From contig JAVYIG010000313.1 in the NCBI GenBank assembly GCA_035222895.1, positions 402,001-466,000 on the forward strand: a stretch of DNA of 64,000 nucleotides, written 5' to 3'. The DNA is from Strongylocentrotus droebachiensis. Lineage: Eukaryota; Echinodermata; Echinoidea; Camarodonta; Strongylocentrotidae. Shown piece after piece: positions 35,701 to 47,400 of this stretch; positions within the stretch are counted from its first letter, which is position 1, and each line of letters begins with the position of its first letter. The notes below the pieces were generated by a model, which was given only the letters and a program-made list of their open reading frames with translations, did not search any database and was not told the origin of the DNA. A program made the position numbers and the translations under genes.

Positions 35701-38417
35701 ATGCAATCTTCTGGTCTAGTTTTTCAGTCGCTTTGGGGATAACATCCAGTCTTACATCGGATTCCTGAAATAAACATGAACAATTTAAACATGAATTTAT
35801 TATTTTGTATGTCGTATTGAAGACGATGATGATAATAATGCCAATAAAGGTGAAGATTTATTTATTATGTGAAACAAATTGAAATTTTAACCAATAACAT
35901 AATGCAATGACTATAATAACTATGTATTAATTACTTTGTAATCTGCAACTACAATCATGAAGTAATATAGAGTTACTTGGAATACATTATTTATGTGTCT
36001 TAAATAGACCTTCAGTCCAAGTCGGAAGGTTCACGGAAACCGGATATCTCATCTTAGAGAGCCTTGGGACCTGTGAAACCTTCGCAAATTGCGACTATTA
36101 AATCAGACCCCATTGAACCACACATTACTATATATAGCTTTAGATTGTGACATCCTTATTTTATTGTGTTTATAATCATCAACTAATTTTTGTTCTACCT
36201 GGCATTCCTTGCGGCTGTCTTCAAGTTGAACGCAAAGTTCTTCCTTTTCCTCGATCAACTTTGAAGCAAGTACATGTCGATTTTCGCCATCTTGACTAAC
36301 AGACTCGAACTGATCTTTCAGTATCTATCAGAATAAATTAAATCAAATTTATTAAAGATTGGTTAAATTGTACATGTATCATGAGATGGGAAACCAACTC
36401 TTTTTAATAGTGATAGAACGTGTGTCTGAAAAAAAATGTTAATGAAAATAGTTTATACTTTGGAACCATAATATTATGAGCATTTTGTTTCAAGTCAAGT
36501 CAATTATAGGTTTATTATTTAAAAAATACAACAAATTTGATAAAGAAATATTCAAGAAAAATGTTATTTTCACCAAAAGCACGATATCGGAAATTATGAG
36601 AATATCTAAATTTCACAAAATTGTCGTCAAGATTACTTCTCAAATGAACGGAATGTCAACAAAATTCATATATATAAATAAAAGCATTTCAATTTTAAGA
36701 TGAAAAATGAGCGTGATAATCTTGTAAATACCTGATATTGTGTCTGATTGCTTCGAAGTTGTGTCAAAAGATCGGTCCTTTCTTTCTCCCATTTCAAAGT
36801 TTCTTCTTCGAATTCTGCTTTCTCGCCTTCTGCAGCGGCGACTTTCTGTTCTAAGATCTGTAGAAAATAGGCAAATGTATACATTTAGAGATTAGAAGAA
36901 TAAAAGAGATTCATGATATAATTAAGTAACTCGTCACTCGTCTATAGAATGCTTGAAGCTACGACGCGAAGTCATAACAATCTAAGCGTAAAGAGAGTCA
37001 TATTTTATTTGATATTGAGGAAAGAGTCGTATTATATGAGGATAAATTGTTTATTCTGTTGAAAATGAGCCAATAATTGAACGACATTGACAAATCTGTA
37101 AATTGATGATATGTTTTCTCATTTATATAATCAGGAGACTGTAATTTTGTCCTTTTTTAAATAGAATACATGTCCCTATTTAAATTGCTCTGGAAAATAA
37201 TCTATTGTAAAGTCTCTTTGAAATGTATTACCTGACATAGCGCCGTATTTTTCTCAAGCTCCTCGAATAGTCCATCCTCTAATTGACTCTCAACCGATGA
37301 AGTTTCCTGGCGGAGTTTCTCATTGCTTTGGCTCAGAATTTCAACCTCTTCCTGGAGTTGCTGGTCGTAAGAATTTTAAAGATAGATATAAATATGTTAA
37401 AGAAAACCTGTGATTTTGTTTGAAGTATGTCTGTAACAAAACGAAAACACTTTACCACCTTCTCTTTTATTTCCGTGTTCATTTTTCAATTATTATCTTT
37501 AATTTGTTTTGTTTTGTTTAACATGTCGAGATAGCCATGCAATATCATATTCTCACCGAAAGTTCTTTTTAACTTTAACAATTACAATATTACCAAGAAA
37601 ATTATATTTTGCCTCCTTTATTATATTTCAAAGCATTCAATGTGTCAGAAAACATGATTTTATAATGACATATATTCCATGGTTGCTATACTGTATATAC
37701 CTTGATTAGATTACGCATGGATCCGAGTGAAGTAGAAAGAAGTTTATTTTCCTCCTTCAGTTTGGTAGCAAGTTCTTGTTTCTCATCTTCTGCTTCTAAA
37801 GAATCCAGTTTATCTTCCAAAACCTGTTAGGAAGATTTGGAACTTGTTTCATTTACAGTTTTCTTTTCAAATTCAAGAGAAGAGAATTTATGATTTCACA
37901 GTTTCTCTTCAAAGGGTATTTTAGTCAATGCACATACGGTGTATTGTATATTTCTTTTTAGAAGTTATAATTAATTAAGTCACTACTCTGATACTAATTA
38001 GCGAATCAAAAAATCAAGATCAAAGACTAATCATTGTTTGAAAGTGGTTCTTTATTGGTTAGTGGATTCGAGGTAACTGGTACTTGCAATTCAAGTATCA
38101 GACTTTGGTGTGTTTTTTGTACAGAGTCAATTATTGTACGTTTGCAAAGTATGAAAGCAATGAGGATTTTTAACGAGAAATTGAAGAAATAATGTATAAC
38201 ATATATAAACATCAATGTACAATAAATCAATGATTATCTCTTATCATGAGAAAATCCGATAGCTATTGAAATCTATCAAATCACTTGACTTACATGCCTC
38301 TCTGTGTAAGCCTGTCCTAACTCAGTTGATAGCTTATAATTATCGTCAGCCAAGTTGTCAGCAAGAGATTGAAACTCTAGTTTTTCCTCAAGTAAAATAT
38401 CGAATTCTTTATCCAGG

Positions 38418-38463
<46 letters not shown>

Positions 38464-41400
38464 GGGAGAGAGGGGGAGAGGGGGAGGGGGGAGAGGGGGA
38501 GTAAGGAAGAGAGAAATAGAGAGAGACGAACAGACATACAGACATAGGCACACAGAGAGAAAGAGAGAGGGAGAGGGAGAGAGAGAGAAATAGAAAGAGA
38601 GAAAAAAAAGAGTTAATCAATTAAATATATATATCATTGTTCAATAGAATAATGTAATTTCGTTATGAAAGTAATACACATTATATATATCCGTAATATT
38701 GAGATATTTTCAAAGTGATTATTTATATTTCTAATTTATTCAAAGTTACCTGATATTTCTTATTGGCCTCTTCAAGCTGAGTTGAGAGATCGTCTTGTTT
38801 CTCTGCCTGACTATGAGGCTGCTTCTTTTCAGGATCTAGTTTCTTCCTAATAACCTGGATTTTCTCCCCCAGTACCTAAATGAATAAATTGAATATATGT
38901 TGTATAATACAATGTACTTAATATATCGGGGGGAAATACATATCAAATGTGAACATTTTTGCATATATCCTTCATTCTATCATTTCGTATACAATATTTT
39001 CCTAAAGCCACTGGCAGAGTGATAGCTCTTACAAAAAAATAATTGTAATAGTCTAATTTGTACATTTGATTTGTTTTTTAATCTCATTTCCAAACTCCGT
39101 TAACATTAAGTGGTATTTTTATCAAAGGGTTCGGGTCTGTACTCAGAGCTTGTCCTATATATTTTAATGCTTTATATAGTAATTGATTATACTTTGTAAA
39201 CTGATTTTCTATCTTGTCCTAATCTTTGTAATGAACTTGTTACATTTTGAATCTCTCTCGTTAAAACAAACTTACTCAGAAGAACAACATAATAAGAAAT
39301 TGTACCTGACGTTGTTTGGGAGCCGTCCTGAGTTGAAATTTCGGTTCATGTCTCTCTTCTTTAAAACTATCAGAGCGAGGCTGGAATAAATCTCTCTCCT
39401 CCTGAAGTGGTTTTATCTCGTCGTCCCATTCTAGACCACCCTCTTGGTCCTCAACCGTGAAACTCTCTTCTGGTTCCTAGGAAAAATGAATAATAATCTC
39501 TGGTATAATAAATGCACTTCGAGGCAGGATTATTAAGAAAAGTGTAACAAAATAATGGATTGTGGATTTATGTTTACTTGAGAAAACACTAATGTTGTCC
39601 GTTGTCCGTAGAACGTGATTGATTTTCCTTCCTGTCCTAACCTTTGTGATGAACTTGTTTAATTTCCAATCTATCTTAAAACAAACTCACTCAGAAAACA
39701 AACTAATAGAAAATGTACCTGACGTTGTTTGGGGGCCTTCCTGGGTTGAAATGTCTGGTTATGTCCCTCTTCTTTAAAACTATCAGAACGAGGTTGGAAT
39801 GATTCTCTATCCTCTGGCATTGGTTCTATGTCGTCGTCCCATTCAAAATCATTCTCTAGGTCCCCAGCAATGAAACTCTCTTCTGGTTCCTATACAAAAA
39901 ATGAATAATAATCTCTGGTTTAAGGCACGAACTTCAAGGCAGGATGAGTAAGAGAAGAGTAACACAATTATATGGGTTGTGGATTTATGTTTACTTGGGG
40001 AAAATACTAACTGTCTCCGTTGTCCGTTTCTAGAATGTCATTTGTCTATGTTATGTTTAACGCAGGTTTTTTTAATAACATTTTGAATTGTGATTTTGTA
40101 TTTTGTATACCTGATATTGCTGGAGACCATTACTGAGCTGAGCTGATAGTTCGTCTTTTTCTTTCTCCAAGCTGATAGTACGAACTTGCAGTTCTTGTTT
40201 CTCCGCATACACAGCCGCAAATCCCTCTTCCAATTCCTATCAAAATGAATTCAATTTGCACAATAAATCTACATTAAGCAAATATGGAGCTGGAGAAAAA
40301 ACGAAAGTCATGGAGAAAAAAATTGTAACTGAAGGTATACTATTTTCGATATCATTTTAAGTTTAACTCATCTTAATCTTTCGAAGATATTGTCATTACA
40401 CAATGAATATAAAATAAGCCTATCGAAACATAATTATTTTCAATCAGCATTGAGAGTTTATACCTGGTATTGTTTGCGAGTCTCACTGAGCTGAGCCGAC
40501 AAATCATCTCTCCCCTTTTCCATGATTTCTGCGCGAGATTGAAGCTGTTCTTTCTCTTCATTCACAGCAGTTAACTGATTGTCCAGTTCCTACATGTATA
40601 TCAAATAAAAAATAAATACTGGATTGATATTTGTATCAAAGAAACCGATGGAGATTAGGAGGTGGATAACCGGCGAACTATACACTTACACTAATATCAT
40701 GAATTCATGATATTTATCATAGGTGAACATTGATTCAAAATCATATTGCTAAATCCTAACAAATAAGTATACCAATACTGCAAATAAAAGAAGGAACAGA
40801 AATATTCGTTTTTAAACATAAAGATTAACTTACCTTCTTGTCCTTCTGTCATTAGTATTAGTATTTTCCATTCTTCTAGGCTGTATTTAATGCAGGCTTT
40901 TAAAAAAAAATTGAATTGGAGTTTTGTATTTTGTATACCTGATATTGCTGGAGACTTTTACTGAGCTGAGCTGAAAGTTCGTCTTTCTCATTCTCCAAGC
41001 TGATAGTGCGAACTCGCAGTTCTTGTTTCTCCGCATACACATCCGCGAATCCCTCGTCCAATTCCTATTAAAATGAATTCAATTTGCACAGTAAATCTAC
41101 ATTAAACAGATAAGGAGCTGGAGAGTAAACGAAAGCCATGGAATTTCTTTATTCACCTAAAGGTCCAAGATTGTCTATACATTTATTTTCAATATCATTT
41201 TAGGTTTAACCCATCTTAACCTTTCGAAGATATTGTCATTTCATTAAACAGATATTAAATAAACCTAGTAATCATGATTGAGTGTTTATACCTGGTATTG
41301 TTTGCGAGTCTCTCTAAGCTGAGCCGACAGATTATCTCTCCCCTCTTCCATTCTATCAGCGCGAGATTGAAAATGTTCTTTCTCTTCATTCACAGCTGTT

Positions 41401-44400
41401 AATTGATTGTCCAGTTCCTACATCAAATAAGAATAAATACTGGATTGATATTTGTGACAAAGAAACATATGGAGATTGACAGGCAAAGAACCTGCGAACA
41501 ATACACTTACATTAATTTCATGAATTCATAATATTTCATCATAGATGAACATTGTTTCAAAATCATGTTGCTAAATCCTAACAAATAAGTATACCAATAC
41601 TGCAAATGAAAGAAGGAACAGAAATATATATTTTTTTAAACATAAAATTTAACTTACCTTCTTATCCTTCTGGATGTTTTTAATTTTAGAAGAAAGTTTG
41701 TCCTTTTCTTTCTTTCTCACTTCCATCCGACTTTCGAACTCCTTGATTTGCTGGGTAGCTTTGGTAAACCTTTCCTCCGCCTCCTGTTGATCACAAGAGA
41801 AGAAAAAAAGGCATCGCGTAATAAACATCATGAAATACTCAATTTCTGATGATAATTTCCGATGGGGTAGCCTGCAAAGGAAGGAAGCGACGTCTGCCCA
41901 TCCCCCAAAATCAATAAAACTTGCAGAGGGTAACATACAGGAAAAGTTAATCTCTCTCCTTAGAAGAAACCTACAAGAAATCAACCCGTTTTGCTTATTT
42001 CTGGGTATTGAGAAGGCTCATATCTACCCTATTCTCTATAAAGCTTATAGGCTAGGGGAAATGGGGTTATAGCTGTACATTTTGTTATTTTATTTGATAC
42101 ACAGCTATCTTTATAAGCTTACTTTCATAACAAATGAGGTTATTCTGTTAAATCCCATTCATGAGGGTGGTAGTACTTGTTTTAATTCTCATGAATAATG
42201 CTCTGTGCTCTCAGAAGAATCCTACAAGTAATTTAATTCTTGACAATATTCTCGTGTTGGCCAAGCTACCTGACAATCTTGTTGACTCTGCTCTAGCTCT
42301 GTGTAGATGTCGGCCATTTTGGTTTTCAAGTGAGCGATCTTTCCTCGCAGCTTCTCAGCATCTTGAGTCATGGCTTCAATCTTTTCCTCGTTGTCCTGTG
42401 AAAGATTATAGTCAACATCAGTGTGCTGATTGTCCACTTAAAACCCGCGAGCCCGGAGCAACCAAATTGTATCGATAGGATATAGTAAACATAATTATAT
42501 GTAAAATCATATTTGCCCCGACTTGAATGCAAAACGTTGTATTCCTTAATAGTTTTTACTAAATTGAATTCGGGAAAGTGTTATTGTGTCCGGGGAAATG
42601 CACGAACCTTTAATTAATGATATGCAGACTTTGAATTTTTGTTATGGAAACGTTAATTAAAGATTTGCGAATGTAGGCTTACTTTAAATTAAATTGTTTT
42701 AAGAGAGTCGCGATTACATGTATTGTCAGCGGAGAAAGCTCATGATTATTTTTTCCATTTTATTATAATTTCATTTATTTTTTTTTACATTAATTAATGT
42801 AAAATCATGTATATCTCACTATTTTTTAAAGAAAAGATTGTTTAAAGTTTTAAATTAATAAACAAGCGGTATAAATAATCTCTAAAACTAAAATTTACTT
42901 CTTGGACCACGACTACGTTGACCACCTTCTCCTTGCGAGAGGTATGCTGGGTCTTCACGCGGTGTTTCTCCTTTTCTTCCTGAAATAAGATGTTGAAAAT
43001 ATCAATAGTAAAGAGTATACATTCTATTAAACAATCAACCGTAATACATGCATATGTACATTTTATTGACGATTTTAACTTTCAATTATGATGATAGGAA
43101 ACTATTGATGATATTTCGATATCCCAATATAAATTGCTTAAGATTTAAATAAGTATTGAAAATGAGCGAATGTCCATGGTTAATAATATTCCTTAATATC
43201 TCTGTTGTGTCTTTTTACCTTTAGTTTGGACTTCAGATGTTTTAGCTTTGACTTCAGGTGAGTAACCTCACTGGCATGACTGATGTTTTCTGTCAGAAGG
43301 CCTTCTTTTTCTCGCAGTGCGGACTGTATCAAAGTAATGACAACAATGGTGATTAGGATAAGGATTTAATTTAGCTCGTGAAAAAGAACTAATCCCCCCC
43401 CCCAAAAAAAAAGGCATGCCAAGCGATAAACCATCTTCTTCTACCTTTAAAAAAACACCTATCTCTCCTTTTCTATGTCTTTTTATCTTTTGTTTTTTCT
43501 ACATTATTGTTCTTCTTCCTGTCTCCTTTCTTTTTTCCCCATTTATTTATTAATCTTGTTTCTTTTCCTTCTTCTTGTTCTTATTTTTTCTCCTCTCTTC
43601 TTTTTTCTCCTTTTCGTATTTTTTTTTCTTAAAAAAAAATCGTTTCGTTCTTCTCCTTTTCATTTTTCTTCCCCTTCTCCTTCATCTTTTCTTCCTTCTC
43701 TTCTGTTCTTTTCTTCTTTTTTCTTATTTTCCTTTTGTCATTCTCCGTAATCGTCCATCTTGTATTCGTCTTTAAAATCAAGCGAATTACAGCCTTTAAT
43801 AAGACAGATCAAATAAAAAGATGACCCCTATGATTGATTTTGCTCGTACCTGTAATCGTTCTGTGGTATGTTTCAGAAGAAGATCCGAGCACTCATACTC
43901 TTCAGAACATCGCTGGATCAAAGTGATTGATTCCTCACGTTGATCTATCAAATCCTGAAACAACAAAGAAAATAACAAAACATATAAAACACTTCATGCA
44001 AGCCAGTAAATAAAGGTGTTGGCAACTGCATCTATTTTACAAATTCCGTCACCACAAGGCTAGAGAAAAGAGGAAATAAAGCTACATGTTCATGACATTT
44101 TGCATCTGTTTCCGATATGTATGCTTTGGTCAAATTTGCCTTTACTTTATATTCATACTTACGAGAGGATTTTTGTTTCTTTTCATAGATATATAAACTT
44201 GGTTGATCTGTATATCATTACTCCTTGGAAGCGCCAAATGTTCAGATTCAAATCTTTTAGGCGATATGTTTGTTTCATCTTTGTTTACTCATTACCCATA
44301 TGCATGCCAAAACAAAACAGGGATAATCTTTATATACCTTTTTCTTCTGTACCACATACTATGCTGTAATTTATTGTTTTAAGTTCTTAATGGAAACAGC

Positions 44401-47400
44401 ATCTTTTCCTACCTGATGTAGTTTGGCTAGGTTTCCTTTCTCCTTCTTAACCCGAGTTATAGCTACTTCATGCCGTGAGATGAGATCATCTTTCTCTTGT
44501 TGCATGCGCTGCAAGAAGACAAAAACATCTTAAGGGATAACGCCCTGATTTATCACTCGTTGGTGAAGTAAAAAATGCACTTAAACTTTTGATCGACCAT
44601 TTCTACTTTGATAAGCACTAAACTGTAACATAATAATTTAACAGAAATGAAATATTTCCGAATTATTATATTCTTGGAAATTATGATTTTCTTTTTCTCA
44701 GAAACTTTGAGCTTTGAGGGGAATGACTAAATGAACACACAAAGAGGGACAGAGCTGTGTTATGGTGAAATTAAATATAGCCCATTTATCCCTCAAATCG
44801 ATGATCATGATGAGAAAAATGATCTTTTACAGTAGGTCATAATGTCTTCACCAAACACTTCGCGATAATTTACCTTGAGTTGTGCTTATTGTACACAGGA
44901 ACTTCATATTTATGTATTCCAGCTTTTAATAAACTAAATAAAATTCTATTTTACCTGGAGTTGTGAAGTCAGATCTTTCTTCTCTTTCTCCAAGTTGGAG
45001 AATTTCCTTTGCAAGGTCAAAACAAGGTTGTCGCCCCTGCTCTCTGTTTGATCATTCGCCTATTTATCAAAGATTAAAGTTAAAGAATATTATATTTATA
45101 TCACATGATTAAGAATACTCAAATTAAAGATGGACTTCTTTTAAATCATAAAAAACTTGTTCATATATAAAAGTCATATAAAGTATATGAAAATAATACC
45201 TTTGGTGTTGTGAAGTTAAAGCCGCTCTTCCGAGAGAACTCTGCAGTATTGTGATGTGTCTAGAGTTGATTAACAAAAAAAATGCAGTTAAGGTTTTTAT
45301 CCATCTTGATTTTTTTTTTAAATAATTTTCCTTAATCAAGCCTTTCCCTCTCTATAAAAGCCCCCCCCCCCCCAAAAAAAAAAAATTCACACACGATATC
45401 ATTTTCAGTTGTCATTGTTTCTATCGACTCCTTCTCGCTCTATCTATCATTCAACCCCCCCCCCCCCCCCCATTCTCTCTCTCTCTCTTTCAAACAAGTT
45501 CCCTTCACAGAGTTTTTATTTTTGTTTGTTATTTATCTTCCCGGAACGACTGGATTGGTTGATGTTAAATGGTACCTCAAGGTTTGTCTTCAGTTCTTGT
45601 TTCTGTTTCTGCAAGATGGCGATTTCTTTCTCCAGCTCCAAGATTTGATTGTCTTTCTTGGGCTCGCTGGTTTTTAGATTCTATTAAACAACAGAATAAA
45701 ATATAGTGTCGGTAAATGTAATTCAAGCAATGATACTTGGTGTTGTTTTTTCTTTTATAATCAATTTTTAATTTATACTTATTTCTTCAAAAGGGGAAGA
45801 TTTTTTTTAAATATAGTAATACCTTCAGTTCTACAATCGCTTCATCCTTCTGAACTTTCATTTCTCCAAGTTCCAGTTTTAGAGACAAGACTTGAGCGTT
45901 TGCCTGAAATTCAGCCGTTCGGAGGCTCTGAAAAGGATAAAAAGTCACTTTTAGAATTATTACAGGTAGGGATTGTGTGTATAAAATGAAATACTGATTC
46001 CTAAGATTAACTTTAAAGAAAATATGACAAAGGGTTTTTAATTTAGAGTTGTTTACCTCAATCTTTGAGTCCAGTTCTTTTTTCTGTTGCTCCCAATTGC
46101 CATCATCATCGACCTTAGCATTATCTAGGGCCTGTGGGTTAAAATATAAAGATACTATGTACTGTCAATAATTGGTCTATATTGCACGGGTGCACAATTC
46201 GGTGACGAATTCATGCTTACTGCAAACAAAATCTTTACTCGCACACCATACAACTTAATCAAATTCGGCTTACATTAGAAGTAATGTTATTGATTATTAT
46301 TTTGAATTACAAACTAATTGTACCATCTGTCATGTTTGGATTTCAAAGCAAAACAAATGATGCTCTTGGCAGTATTTCCTTGATGACTTATGGTTGTATA
46401 CATTTTATTTTTATTGTTTATAATTTGTTTATGGGATAATTTTCATACCTTGATCTGTAAATTGAGAAACTGGTTGAGTTGTTTAGTATCATCCAGCTCT
46501 GATTGAAGGTTCAATACAACCTCTCCGGCTTCCTCGTAGCGCTGAAGCAAACCCTGACAAAATAAAAACGATTGTTATAAACTTTACCATGATTTGATTG
46601 AGGTAATCATAGATAATTTGGCTTCGTTCAATCATTTAGTTTCAATATCACAATCAAACACAACGTGTAAATATTTCGGTAAAGGTTCATTTTGATAAGT
46701 TTCATGAGAAGTAATTTAAATTATTTAAAGATAAATTCTTTTTCTCAAAATGTTGTTTTTATAAATAAATAGCAACTTGTTGATATAGATGTAACTATCT
46801 CAGTGTATATTCTTTATAAGGTTTCCCCGATTTGTTGTGCGTATGGAATGCTGTTGTCTATTAGGGTATTGTCTTCATTGCCCCTAAGATGTTCATCATA
46901 ACATTCAGCCTGTTACCTCCCTTTTAAGATGCCTCTGCTGTTGATGTTTTTCCTTCTTTTTTCAAATGATCAACCTACCTCAGTCTGAAGCACCTTCCTT
47001 TCATTGCCAATTTGAAGATCACGGATCTTGTGCTCGAGGTCACTGACAAGTTTGGTGGCTGAATTGCGCTCTTCTTGGGCTTGCTATGAAGTAGAATATA
47101 TAATATTATCAATCATGTAATTATAATTAAAAGATAAGAAGTAAATCCACTAAATAAAGAAGGTTCTGATACAAAGCTGCTGAAATTCTATGAAATAACA
47201 ACTGCTTACATCATGTTTTTCACATCGCTTTTCCTATATTTCTTTTGTTGTTGATACCTCAAAAGTTGTTAGTTTGTTTGTTAATACCCCCTTATACTTT
47301 TCCAACGTCAGAAATGATATATCACCTTCAGGTCAAGGACCAGATAGTTGTTCCTGGTCTTGAGATCGTCCAGTTCATTCTCGAGTTCGACGATGCGATT

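Noticed and set aside
42161..42478. 105-codon plus-strand frame
   Set aside because: Antisense of kinase-gene exon 42270-42395.
43475..43775. Phe/Leu/Ser-rich hydrophobic frames
   Set aside because: Encoded by the intronic pyrimidine tract.
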